Source: Keithomyces neogunnii (Eukaryota > Ascomycota > Sordariomycetes > Hypocreales > Clavicipitaceae). From it: a stretch of DNA of 64,000 nucleotides. Both the position numbers and the translations under genes were made by a program. The notes under the pieces are model-generated. The model saw only the letters and a program-made list of their open reading frames with translations. It had not been told where the DNA came from and did not search any database. Shown here in pieces: positions 53,037 through 64,000 of this stretch. The first letter of the stretch is position 1, and each line of letters starts with the position of its first letter. Location: NCBI GenBank assembly GCA_020975405.1, contig JAIOWQ010000008.1, positions 496,001 to 560,000 of the forward strand, read 5' to 3'.

Positions 53037-55181
53037 ATGACTGGACCCCGTAACCCCGTGTTTGCACGCTGGGCAGGTCGTGTCTGGCAACGGCTTGCAA
53101 CGCGCCGCTATGAAAAGGCCGGACTCTTCTCCGCCGACTCTGCTGCTGGGATAAAGGCCGTTGACGACATCAGGCAGCGAGTTCGCTTGGGCAAGACCTG
53201 CTACATTGTCGGGTTGGGCTTATCCGGACACAACGCTGGCGCAGCCCTCTTGCAGGTGTCGCAGGCGGACGGCATCCAGATGGTCTCCAACGACGAAGAG
53301 GAACGATTTACCGGCGTGAAGCACTACAAGGATTATCCCAAGCACGCCGTCAATGAGCTGCGTCGCCGTCTGGCGGCCCGCGGAGCACAGCTGTCTGACG
53401 TGGCGGCCTGGACGACAAGCTGGGACTACAGCAGCCTTGAATCGCTCTTTGCGCGCGGTTTCGCAGAGGAGTTTCCGTCGAACCTGAAGTGGCTCAAGGG
53501 CAACAACGCAATTGATCCGGCAGAGCAGTTCAGGAATGCCCTTGAAACCCCCGGCATGCTCCGTGAGCAGCTCGGCCTCGACGCCGCTCCGCCGCTGATT
53601 ATGTTTCCGCACCACGAGAACCATGCCGCCTTTGCATACGCTGCCTCTCCATTCGCCAAAAACGGACGGCCGACCATGGTCTCGGTCGTGGACGGGACCG
53701 GCGACCGCGGCTGCATCTCGTACTACCGGGGGGAGAAGGGACAGGTTTCGGAGCTCTATTGCAACGAGAGCCTGTGGGATTCCCTTGGCTGGTTCTACAT
53801 GGTGCTGAGCTCAACACAAGGCGGCTGGACGCCGCTGAGCAGCGAGGGCCGTTACATGGGGGCTGTGGCCTGGGGCGACAAGAACCGTCTCACGAATCCC
53901 TATTACCGCCGTCTGCGGGATATCTTCCACTTTGGCCCGGCTGGACAGGTTCAGCTGAATCGCCAACTGGCCAACTGGCAGAACGCTGGATGGCATGCTC
54001 CCTACACGCCGGCGCTCGAGGCCATTATCGGCAAGCCCATCCCACTCGAGCGGATGTGGAATCCGGATGCTGTCCTCGACGTCACTTCCATCCAGCATTC
54101 AGACGTCACCCGCGACCGCGTCGACCTCGCCGCCGCCACGCAGCTTGTGTTTGAGGACGTAATGTTCCACATTGTGGATCACCTAATTCGCAGCAACTGC
54201 AGCGATCAGCTCGTCTTGTCGGGTGGCACCGCGCTCAATGCGCTCGTCAATATGAAGCTGCTGGACCGCTTTGATAACCAATGGTACAAGCGCAACCTCG
54301 GCCTGGACACACGCCTCAAGCTCTGGGTTCCCCCCGTCACAGGGGATGCTGGTGTCGTGATAGGGGCTGCTTACAGCGCCGCCCTGCGAGCCATGGTCCC
54401 CCTGGGCAGCAGCAACCTGAAGCACGCTTCCTGGTGCGGGATTCCGGCCGCGACTGATGAGATCCAGCTTGCTTTGGACGAGGATCAGGAAATGGCGTTT
54501 CAGCGGCTCGGCAATATCAAGCACGACGCTGACCGTCTCAAGGTCGCCGACCTCATGGCGTACATCATCCAACGCGACGGCGTTGTCGGCCTCTATCAAG
54601 GGTCGGCAGAGACTGGTCCCCGCGCCCTGGGGCAGCGTTCGATTCTCGCCAACCCTTGCAATCCCCAAACGAGGCAGATCCTGAACGAGCGAGTAAAGTT
54701 TCGTGAGGCGATTCGCCCCCTGGCACCCATGGTGACGCGGGAGCAGGCTGGCCGGTTCTTTGAGCTGTCCGATGGCGCCGCCGCCGATGACTACAACGCC
54801 TACCGGTACATGGTTCTGGCGACAATGGCGCGGCCCTTGGCACACGAGAAACTTCCCGCCATTGTCCACGAGGACGGGACCTGCAGGATCCAGATTGTGA
54901 CGCCTGAGTCCAACCCCTTGGTCCACGACTACCTGCAAGCCATGGGCCGTCGGCTGGGGGCCGAGGTGTCTGTCAACACGTCCCTGAACGTCGGCGGCCC
55001 AATCTGCCAAACTCCCGCCCAGGCGTTGGCCGTTGCAAAACGTGCAAAGGCCCTAACGGGGCTGTTTCTGGTCAGCGGTGAGGGAGACGTGTTCCTCGCT
55101 TGGCATGCCGTAGAGACGCAATTTAAAGACAACGGCAAGCAATTGCAGCAATGGGTGGCCGAGCACGCCGTGCAGCCGTAG
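53037..55181 (+). CDS. carbamoyltransferase of the NodU/CmcH/TobZ family
   Basis: An uninterrupted frame of 714 residues from the first in-frame ATG (frame open upstream but without ATG). The Kae1-like half starts near residue 55 (CYIVGLGLSGHNAGAALL) and has the metal site HHENHA at 192-197 and the phosphate loop SGGTALN at 395-401. The C-terminal YrdC-like half has ETGPRALGQRSILANP at 525-540 and VNTSLNVGGPI at 647-656. These are the full motif sets needed to make carbamoyl-adenylate from carbamoyl phosphate and ATP and to transfer the carbamoyl group to a hydroxyl of a metabolite. Known members act in bacterial cephamycin, tobramycin and Nod-factor pathways. The first ~50 residues are an extra, Arg/Trp-rich extension of unknown role. 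Base composition matches neighbouring genes rather than the A/T-rich flanks. Product and acceptor are unknown. Confidence 0.92.
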   Translation: MTGPRNPVFARWAGRVWQRLATRRYEKAGLFSADSAAGIKAVDDIRQRVRLGKTCYIVGLGLSGHNAGAALLQVSQADGIQMVSNDEEERFTGVKHYKDYPKHAVNELRRRLAARGAQLSDVAAWTTSWDYSSLESLFARGFAEEFPSNLKWLKGNNAIDPAEQFRNALETPGMLREQLGLDAAPPLIMFPHHENHAAFAYAASPFAKNGRPTMVSVVDGTGDRGCISYYRGEKGQVSELYCNESLWDSLGWFYMVLSSTQGGWTPLSSEGRYMGAVAWGDKNRLTNPYYRRLRDIFHFGPAGQVQLNRQLANWQNAGWHAPYTPALEAIIGKPIPLERMWNPDAVLDVTSIQHSDVTRDRVDLAAATQLVFEDVMFHIVDHLIRSNCSDQLVLSGGTALNALVNMKLLDRFDNQWYKRNLGLDTRLKLWVPPVTGDAGVVIGAAYSAALRAMVPLGSSNLKHASWCGIPAATDEIQLALDEDQEMAFQRLGNIKHDADRLKVADLMAYIIQRDGVVGLYQGSAETGPRALGQRSILANPCNPQTRQILNERVKFREAIRPLAPMVTREQAGRFFELSDGAAADDYNAYRYMVLATMARPLAHEKLPAIVHEDGTCRIQIVTPESNPLVHDYLQAMGRRLGAEVSVNTSLNVGGPICQTPAQALAVAKRAKALTGLFLVSGEGDVFLAWHAVETQFKDNGKQLQQWVAEHAVQP

Positions 55182-57481
55182 CACGCGCGACGAAATGTAT
55201 TATAGTCATAGATGGCGAATAAACTTGATTCAATACGTATCTTTGCCCACACGTCGACTGGGTGAAATGGACCAATCAGGGTGACCAAAAAGCTGACCAA
55301 TGTCCTGCGTGGATTTGATCATAATGGTCAAGTTTTTGAATCTCGCAAATTGCTTGACACGCAGCGCCGCATATTTTAAAGCTGTCATTCGACTGCGCGG
55401 CCCGTGCCGTATTTCTGTCCGTCTACAAGGTGTAAAATGATGCCCGTATACGGGGAAAGCCCACATTAACCACGGTTACCCATAAATATAAATGGGTTAT
55501 TTTGGGTCCTAATAACCATCTATTCACTCCACTTTTTATAATACAAGTGTTACCATACAAACCGTGACAAGTACACTGGAGGCGACACACGTGACTGACA
55601 CAGCGTCTCCAGATAGATGGAATGAACAAGAATCTTACACCATACTGAACTATACCTGTATATTGTCTTTTGTTACGCATTTGATGAACTTGACCTCTAT
55701 TACGCCTAATTCAACCTCAAGTACGTCAATCCCTACATCCATACTTGTAGGGATTCCGGCACGTAACAACAGGGCTTTCTATTGGCTAGATTAGGTAACA
55801 GGTAGCTTTATAGGTACCTGAAACAGGTTTTTATAAGAGACCCGTAGGTACGTATAGAACCATTTATCCACCTACAAGGACCCGTGGGTCTTGAATGGGC
55901 CCACGAATGGGTACCTACTACCCACAAAGAGGGCTGTGTCAAAGGCATTCTCGTCACCAACATGCATATATTGGTCAACCTCCAACTAATTCTGCATCTC
56001 GGCCCGGTCATTATGCTTTCCCTTGGTTCTCGGTAGGACTGCACAGTCAATGCCATCAAGACGATGTGCCATTGTAGCTGGAAACCTACTCATGAATCTG
56101 CCCCTTAACAATCTATGAATACAGCTCACTGAAATCCTGACCTGTGGCCTCTTTCCAACACTCCAATTCTCACCGCTTAACCACGAAGCACTCCAACTCA
56201 CAGCTTCGGCCTAAGAATATCGCCCTAGTGTGCCCACCAACGCAGCGAGGAACAGCAGACAGGACCGGTAACAGCTACAAAAAGGTCAGCAAAACGCCAC
56301 TCACCACCATCACCACAAGCCTCCAGCTGCCGCACGCGTTTGACAAGCCGCACGCAACAGACACGCAACCCAAGTCACGCCTTGAAAGAAAAAACATGAC
56401 AAGGAAAGCCCATCGCTTGGTAAATGAGACCACATAAACGGCACAGTGGCTGCGCTGACATCTCCCGTCCTGATCTCGGGGACATGATAAGGGCTATCAG
56501 ACAGCTTCCGAGTAGCGAATAGAATGTAGACGAGCGCTTGTAAGGAGGGTAGGTAGCAATTTAACTAACATGACTGGGATTGCCATTCTATACGTGTCAG
56601 AGAATCACGCCATGACCCTCTGAGGTAACGTGCAACCGTATAGGTCGGCCCGATCTGTGATTGAAAGCTGCAGGATAACAGATTGAGAAGAAGACCGAGA
56701 CAACTGAATGACAAGATGCAGCCCTAGTCTTTCGGCCCTTCAAGGTGTTCTGGGACTTGTTTGAGCAAGAGTAGAACAACAAGAGGTTCTGTCTCATGGT
56801 GTGCACACTTTGTAACCCAGCAGCTGTGTTTGCTATGCCCTTTGCCTATATACATGTCCTTGTAATGGACCCCATATTATAACACACTACTATATAAGTC
56901 GTATCAAGAGCCAAGAATACCTCGAGTGGAGTGAACACGACTTGGTAAGGCTGTGCTTCCCATTTGAACCCTCGCCATGGCACACGCCTTGTTACTTCTG
57001 CCAAACACACGTATAAGAGCTCCCGGTTGGTATTGATTTCTCAGAGGTCCAAGAGCCACACCAAATCCGACAGTCCGACTCGCATTCCAAAGGACTCAGA
57101 ATTGTGCAATTATCCAAGCCGATGCATCAAGTGACTTTCGGCTGACCCTGTAAGCTATGCCGCGCCATACCAAGAGTACGTTGGCTATGAGAACAAAGAC
57201 CACATCTCTACGGGACCAAGTTGTCAACATGCAAGTTGCACTAGATGGGAACTGTACATGGCAAAATTTGGTAATTTAAGAAAGCACTGATTTTCCAAAG
57301 TTTGATTATGCATGAGGACATCAACCCGTAGTCTGCTGCTACATGCTCAAGCATCTCAACAGAGTCAGAGCCATCGCTGCGGTTACGTGCAGAGCCGCAT
57401 CATATAACCAACACGTCTTGCTTCAATTTATTCTATACTAGCTGAAAACGAAACATGCCGTCATGGCATAATCAAAGGCAC
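55182..57481. other. 2.3 kb gene-free region downstream of the carbamoyltransferase
   Basis: Rather A/T-rich DNA with several short inverted repeats, for example ACCCAT...ATGGGT (55478-55497) and GACCCGTGGGTC (about 55879-55890), and repeated GGGTACCTAC-like strings. Short frames on both strands are not recognisable. It could be decayed repeat DNA. Confidence 0.4.
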
Positions 57482-58050
57482 ATGACCAATCTGCAAGGCA
57501 GAATTGCCCTTGTCACAGGCGGCAAGCGAGTTTTGTCTGCCAGCAGCAAAGGACACACCAACCCACTAACCTGACATGAAGCGGAGGCATAGGATACCAA
57601 ACCGTAGTCTTCCTTGCCAAGGCCGGTGCAAAAGTGTACTTTGGCGCTCGTTCCATCGAAAGATCCGACGCGGCACGCAAGAAAATGTACCAAGATAACC
57701 CGAGTACGCGCCAAGGCCAGATAACTTGGCTGCATATAGACATGGCCGATGTGAAGAGCATCATGCTTGCTTCTAGCAAATTCTGCGAAACCGAGTCGAA
57801 ACTCCATCTCCTTGTTAACAATGCCGCCCACCAAGGAACCGAGCCGTTTTGCTCCGACACAACAACTCCAGCCGTTACTTCTTGCTGCTGCACGGGAGGA
57901 AAACTCCGACGTGCGCATTGTCATGGTGTGTGTTGCTGCTGTTCCACGTTCTCTCCTAGGAGTCAACGGCACTAGACTGATTAACTTGGGAGATTGAAAG
58001 CTCATGCGCGAAATATCGATTTTCAAATAGGTCAGCTCAGATGCTCCTTC
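57482..58050 (+). pseudogene. short-chain dehydrogenase pseudogene
   Basis: An ATG at 57482 opens NLQGRIALVTGGKR, the classic SDR nucleotide-binding start. The next piece (GIGYQTVVFLAKAGAKVYFGARS) is in another frame and separated by an intron-like segment whose donor no longer has a usable GT in the right phase. The NNAA motif follows in frame 57634 onward, but the following helix (LLLAAAREENSDVRIVMV) lies in a different frame, so a frameshift or deletion lies between. The YxxxK region is missing. The gene cannot make a working enzyme. It ends tail-to-tail against the NRPS remnant. Confidence 0.75.
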
Positions 58051-58179
58051 TTTTTCTCAAATACCGCCTGGACTTTTTCCAATCCTCATGGCGGAGACTT
58101 TGTATACCTAAGAGGCCAGTCGTTGGCTGAAGATGATGGCTTCATGGCTTGCATGAAGAGGTGTAGCGTTTCCAAAATG

Positions 58180-59700
58180 GCTCTGATCCTGCAGACATCA
58201 GAGCCACAAGCTCGACCATCTGCATCGCAGCCCGATCCACAGAGATGAAATCTAACCAGCCACTCCATGACCTAGTATCTGGTACGGCCGTCATCGTGCG
58301 CAAAAGGTTGACAAGATTTCCCATGAGGTCCGTAGCAGGCGCCCCTGAGCCAGTTATCCAACAAGGACGGTGAATCCATATCGGCAGCTCGCACTGATCG
58401 TTGACCTTTAAACCCACTTGGTAGCAATATATCCGTCATTGCTAGCGTGGGGTCTAGATTTGCCCACAGATCGCTGCTCCCAGCTTTCTTGGCCAGTCAA
58501 ATTCGCAACAGCAGCCGTGGATATGTAGTGAAACGACGTATGATGGGGTATGCTTGGGTGGACGAGTTCCTTGGTGGCCTCTACATTCGTCGGCCTCAGG
58601 CTCTGGTAGGACTTGACAAAGGACACGTCTGCGCCGTTGTGAATAATGGCATGGGCCTCTGAAAATATTTTGGATAGTTGCTCCTCGGATAGGCCAAAGC
58701 CAGGTAGTCCCAGGTCCGCTGTGCACGACAGCTTTCCATGAGTTGAAGAGCGGGATATCATGGCCAACAGCAAGACAGTGCATCTTCTTGACGATTCCGT
58801 CGTCCAAGAGACGTTCAAGGATTCCTTGGCCTAGGAATCCAGTTGAGCCGGTGAGGACAACGACTTCCGGGTTGGTCAAGAATCTCTTGTTTACTGGCAC
58901 GTGCAGCAAGGCTGGTGAGACGCCAGTCTCGGTTTCCCAGTCAATGTCGGCAACGCCAGCACTTTCAGGTGCAGATTCATCACCACTGCTATTTGAAAGG
59001 TTGTTGATAAGTGTTGCCATACTTGCAAGAGTGCTGGCATGGAAAAGCTAGAGGAGTGAGATTACTACATTGAAGCCGTCTTGAATGTCAGCTCGCAGAC
59101 TAATGAGAAGCATCAGCTGCCACCGACATGGAAGAAATCGGACGTGGTACCAATTTGATGTTGGGACATGATCTCCTTGGAGAGAATAGTCTCCCATGAT
59201 TGTTTCAGACGCAACTCCGTGTCATCCAAAGCCTCGCTGCCAGAACGCTGGGGAATCAACGCATTATTTCCATACGCTGTTGGAAGCCGAATAGGCTTGA
59301 GAGCAGATCGATCCACCTTGCCAGAGGTGTTTGTAGGCATCTTTTCTAAGCGGACCAGTGCCGCCGGCCGCATATATCGTGGTAGGGGCAGTTGGTGGAT
59401 GACCTGGTCGAGATCCTCCAGGCTGGAGGGTGAGACGGTTGTGGCGAAAGCGACCAAGTATTCGTCTGCGGTGGTCTCAGACAGCCGTACGCTCACAGCA
59501 CAATCCGCGATGCTTCCATCGGCGGCTTGAACGATGGCAGACCCGACCTCTCGCAGGTCGATTTGAAGCCCCCTGAGCTTCACCTGGGTGTCGTCCCTCA
59601 TACGCCCCTCAAGGAACAGGCGTCCATTTTCCTTGCTTATACGCCCATAATCTCCCCAGGATGCAAGGCCCCTTGATATCAGTGAGTGCACCAGCGGAGT
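58180..59700 (-). pseudogene. remnant of an NRPS or PKS-NRPS: adenylation C-terminus, carrier domain and terminal reductase
   Basis: Read on the minus strand, the first frame (59700-59113) holds the C-terminal part of an adenylation domain (GRISKENGRLFLEGR, DDTQVKLRGLQIDLREV, NTSGKVDRSALK) and the start of a carrier domain (DFFHVGG). A stop and frameshift cut the carrier domain at its serine. The next frames show the rest of the carrier helix with an internal TAG (59048-59050), then a thioester-reductase domain (VVVLTGSTGFLGQG, ADAIIHNGADVSF-like block, HYISTAAVANLTGQ, PIWIHRPCWITG, WSGWLDFISVDRAAMQ) spread over three frames with several stops. The 5' part of the gene is absent. This was one C-terminal module of a metabolite synthetase; it is dead. 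Confidence 0.85.
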
Positions 59701-62700
59701 ACTCAAAGCTTTTGGCTTGTCTTGGCATTTCCGCTAGATCCTGCTGGGCTGCGAGTACCCAAAAGGCGCCTGAACTTCCTTTAGAGGCTATTTGAACAAG
59801 CGGCGACACAAGAACAAGACCAGAAAGACCCCGTAACGACATTCTTGCTTCACTGAACTTGGCAAAGAGCTTTACGCCTGTATTGCAGAATGGAACGCGA
59901 CCACAGCACGTGCATAAGTTTGGGTTGTTCCTCACTTTGCTGCTGGCCGTGTATTTAAACATTCGTGGTGATCTACCGAGTACAGTGGGTATCTCATGGT
60001 TGGTTGTACCCATAAACACAGATCGCGCATCATCGGCCATTTTCCCAGGTCCACACACAAATAGTGCTGCGGGACCTTTGGACGCCTATATCATTGAACC
60101 AGCGACTCAATGTCTGCCACTCTTGAGCCTCGACTCGGTGCAAACTGGCGGCATGTCTCTCCAATGCTGGACATACAATCCCTTGGCGCAATATATTGCG
60201 CCAGTTCTTGCGGCTTACTCATCCTCGTGCAGTGCACAACTAGCTGTCCATAACTGTACATGTATCACTACACATGTCTGCAGGGGAGTTCCTGAGGTTG
60301 CATTCCATAATGGAATGTGCATGCTGCCTTGCCTGTTCCAGTGACATCGAAAGCGCTCAAAAGTCCCACCCGGTTGGTTGACTAGCCTCAGAGTCGTGGT
60401 GCAAGGTCGACCAGTATGGGTGTGGGAGCTAACCAGACCTTCATGGTTGATGTATTGTGGTTCGGCCAACCGCAACCAAAGTTTCGGGAGCTGGGTATCG
60501 AGGGTCACCTGCAGGGCCTGCCGAGTAACATGGACCATTTCGGGGCTGATGGGTTGTCAATATGAAACCGACCGTATGTAAACGTGAGACTGACTGGCAC
60601 CGACAGGTTGCCGAAATTTTGTGGTCTCACCGACAGTTGACAATAACACTGGCTTTGAACAGTTATACACGTCTTTTCCGGTCCATGCTGCGGAGTGAGA
60701 GCAAAGGACAGCGATGTTCAGAGACCTGCGTGATGGGGATCCTCGGAGACATGCAACACAATCAACACAATCTGAATAATAAAAGCGACACCACCCGGAG
60801 GCACTAGCAGGGGCAGAGTTGGCAGGGCTGGCTTGTGTTTGCTATCCACCCGTCGCGTGGGCTTGCATGGGAGATCCTTGCCTGGATCACCAAAGCAGGT
60901 GGCCCGGGGGGGGGAGAGAGGTTTGTTGGAAGCCAGCGGGCCGAAGTGAGGCCTTGGTGCTCATCATCTGCAGGCCTGTTGGTGTCATGCAGGAATGAGT
61001 TATGACAGCTCCTGCCATCCCCCCTCGGCCCAGAGGTCCGGATCGAACAGTTTAACCGCACAGGCTATTGGCCTTTATTTCGTTTTGGTAATGATTGAGA
61101 TCTTCCACATGGATTACCGGGCGACCAAGGTTCCTCTCAGAAAGCTCGCGAGCTACGAGAGATCGAACTATGAGCGGGGTAAGGTGCCTGAAGCTGACCT
61201 GAAGTCCCCTGACTTCCTTCTGATGCGCCGCAATCTTGGAGCCCAGACGGGGAGCAGCTTTGCACATGCCTAGAGGTCCGTGGCCATTTGCCTGACCCTC
61301 TGGAAGACTTGGGGCCGTCGTGATCCCTTGACCTCGGAACTGATCAGGACTTTCCAGCACAGAGCCAGGGGAGAGAAATGGCGTCAGTAGAACAGACCAC
61401 TGGGTCAAGTTCGTGTGGGTTATCTTTGCAAGCATAGCTCGGTTTGCCATGATTTGCAAACGAGGCCAGCGTTGTGTGTGTATTCCGCATCCTTTTCTGG
61501 AACTTGTGCTGTGCCTGTCATGGGTGTCTCGGGAGAGCAATCCTTGCGGTGAGGCACCTACCTAAATACCGAGCTTTCGTTTTTCCCTTTGCCCCCATTT
61601 TTGCATGGTCTTTTTTTTTTCATTTTTTTTTTCATTGTACTCTTGGGGCCATCTTGAAACTGCATCCATCTTTGGCAAAGGTCGTCATCCACGGGTTGAA
61701 GCGAAGGTATGTGACGACGAAGCAAAAGGTTGGCGATTCAGGGCGCGGTCATACTGTCTCTTGAGCTACCCAAAATAGCAAAAAGCCAAGCAGCGGGGAG
61801 GATTCGCGTCGGCTGGATGAGGCGCGAGGTCATTGGGGCATGGAAACTGAATCCAGAGATGATGGAACGTTTTTTTAGGACTCGCACCAGACGGTCGTGG
61901 TTCGCACCTTCCCCCCTGCGCAAGTTTTATGGGCAGCCAAGCCGTGCACAAAACTACCAGTATGCAATCTGCGCAGTCGTAATTACCAAGGTACTCCCAG
62001 CGCCCTTGGCTGACCGCCAACTTCAACTTTTCTTTTGCCAGCCTCACCGTGTGATTCAACCATTGTCATTTGACACAACCCAAGCCTCGGGCAGCCTTGT
62101 GTGCACCCCTCAAACAACTTCGCACTGAAACTTGCCGACAGCTGACCTTTTCAAGTCTGCGTCCTGGCTGGGATTGGATGGGTATGCTGTCCTGGGTCAG
62201 CCCCTTGACACTGGCGCATCAAAACCGCGGCAGCCTGAGTTCTGTTCTGTCAAGAGTATTGCAAACTAGAACTGGAAGGCGACAGATGGCTTACGTCGAG
62301 TTAAGCAAAACACTGTATGTATGTACCAAGGTCCGTCAGCCCTCGGGACTTTTAGCTTCGTTCAAGATCTTCGCCTACTAGCGTCGAATGACCACATACT
62401 ACTCAACCCCGTGTTCAGGATTGCGCGTGGTTCAGTCTGATGCACACCAGGGAATCATGGATAAACCTCCACGCGTAGATCATGGTCACTCACTTACGAG
62501 CCCCCATGCAGTGACGAAACCCTCAACCCTCCACAGCGACCAGCCTGGAAGTCACCCTGGCAATCAACTCCACCGTGGCCGAACGGAAGCCCTGGGGTCT
62601 GCACCAATCGCGATGCGGCTTTGTCCTGCGCATTATCATCAGCCAAAAGTCGGATACTGGCTGAAGCGCCATCCTGCTCACTCAGCTTGAAGTCCCAGTC

Positions 62701-64000
62701 TAATAACCCGGCACAGTTAGCCTCGAGGTATAGATTCTAACTTATCATCTGTGCTACGTAGCATGGCGGATTTAGACGCCGTCAAATTCGAGTCCTGCCA
62801 AAGGACCAAGTTTTACCCCCCCCCCCCCCCCCTACTCCCCCATTCCCGCCGAAATGGCTGTCATTCCATGACAAGAGGCATGTTTAGTGGTACAAGGCAA
62901 CCACCGCATCTCTTCCAGGTTCAGGCCCACGACAACCAGACAAGGCAAAAGAAGCGCCGCCAGAGCCCGGGTCGCTGTCGCGGTTAGACGGGTCACTTTT
63001 CCAATTATCCCGGCAGGAAGAATTTAATACGCAGAATCGATGTCGGCAGATGGCTACCAGAGACAGCGCATAGACCCGTCGATCTCTCGCTGTCATCTGA
63101 ACAAGGCAACCTCGCCGGCTCATGCGGCAGTCTCTCAATCAGATCTCTGCTAGCCACGCTTCGAATATTGTGCGTAGAAATATTTTGGACGGAGCCTCAA
63201 ACGCTCAAAGCCAACATCAAGCAATCAACCAACCGGATGCGTCGCCCAAAGCCGCCGGCAAATAAAGCATCTGGTTGTTGTTGGCTTTCACAAACAACAA
63301 GCATCCTTGAAACCATCGCCTGGATCCCATTGCCTGGTGCCAGAAATATACACTGGTGCAATTACCGAAAGCTCCGTCCAGGCTCAACCCCCATGCTAGT
63401 CTTGATAGCATCTCAGAGAAGGCTGAGAGTTTTCCATGGACAAGAGCGCCTGCTTACGCCGTTGGTAGATATGGGCCGGATACGCACCAATTTTGCCGGA
63501 AGTTCCACCTCCTGTAGGCCGCGAGAAAATAACCTCATGATTGTCGATGCTTCGATTCATACCGGTGCGGATCCGGCAGAATGCATTGCAGTTATCAAAC
63601 GTCTCAATTACTGCCCAAGTCGACCATGGCCAATGTACGCTGTACCAACTCAAATGCCTTGAAGCACAGCTGGCTCGAAGAGATGCCAGTTCTCCCAGCG
63701 TTTCTCAACCTCACAAATAACCTTTGGGACACACTCATCGATTGAAACGGGCCGGCGGTAGCAAAGACCTTTGTGGACTCGCTGTTGAGGCACAAAAATG
63801 TGCTACTGCTGGCAAAATGCTTTTTGGCGGCGATCATGGCCACGCCCTAAATTAGCCGGTGGCTGCAGGGCTAGGGAGTCGTCCACGTCCACACCAGTTG
63901 TGGACACATTGTCGATAGTTGGCGGTTTTAGTCACTATCCAATAGTTCTGCTTACTTGATACAGCATCGCCTCAACCCATGGGTTTTGGCCGCGTTAAGA
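59701..64000. other. 4.3 kb without a supported gene
   Basis: Only short frames are found. A T-rich tract lies at 61606-61635 and a run of 17 C at 62816-62832. A minus-strand frame near 63604-63843 (IAAKKHFASSSTFLCLNSES) looks peptide-like and may be the edge of a gene or remnant, but I do not recognise it. Confidence 0.4.
62816..62832. repeat. poly-C run
   Basis: Seventeen consecutive C, a site where sequence length errors are likely. Confidence 0.9.

Noticed and set aside
52324..55919. GGTACCTACT occurs on both sides of the carbamoyltransferase (52324-52333 and 55910-55919), as if a target-site duplication
   Set aside because: A 10-base match 3.6 kb apart is expected by chance many times in a window of this size, and no terminal repeats accompany it.
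63168..63662. 164-codon plus-strand frame near the window end
   Set aside because: No conserved motif, and no promoter or splice structure supports it.

Overview
The window is nuclear DNA of a filamentous ascomycete, most likely a sordariomycete of the order Hypocreales. The genes are separated by short promoters. Most introns are 50-120 nt with GTAAGT-like donors, CTAAC or CTGAC branch sites and CAG or TAG acceptors. The families present (NimA kinase, Atg29, acr-2-type zinc-cluster factor, Est1-type protein, terminal-reductase NRPS fragment) are typical of this group. I place it no lower than order; a species call would need database searches.

Region 1 (1-40.5 kb) is a conserved housekeeping block of fifteen genes. 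In order: complex I twin-CX9C subunit (-), Nup57/Nup54 nucleoporin (+), Tom5 (-, only 50 aa), glycine decarboxylase P protein (+), Sqt1 WD40 ribosome-assembly chaperone (-), Spp1/Cfp1 PHD protein of COMPASS (-), Sco1 copper chaperone (+), CECR5/HDHD5-type HAD hydrolase (+), choline kinase (+), ankyrin-BTB protein (-), NimA kinase (+), Atg29 (+), Arb2/FAM172-like protein (+), Mgr3-like TPR protein (-), TcdA-type tRNA t6A dehydratase (+). An Est1/SMG-type protein (+) follows a 3.5 kb gap. About half of the genes up to 35 kb encode mitochondrial proteins, and several stand in divergent pairs.

Region 2 (40.5-49.4 kb) starts with 5.4 kb without a convincing gene. Two minus-strand genes follow: a fungal poly(ADP-ribose) glycohydrolase and an acr-2-type Zn2Cys6 transcription factor.

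Region 3 (49.4-64 kb) looks accessory. It holds an orphan 3' exon, an intact extended SDR reductase, an AT-rich stretch (about 51.7-52.6 kb), a long uninterrupted carbamoyltransferase of the NodU/CmcH/TobZ family with all key motifs, and two convergent pseudogenes: a short-chain dehydrogenase and the adenylation-carrier-reductase end of an NRPS or PKS-NRPS. I read this as a decayed secondary-metabolite locus in which the carbamoyltransferase, a family best known from bacterial antibiotic and Nod-factor pathways, has stayed intact. The last 4.3 kb has no supported gene.

Exons were assembled by hand from splice consensus and family resemblance, so exon borders are predictions. Every spliced model listed as intact keeps its reading frame.
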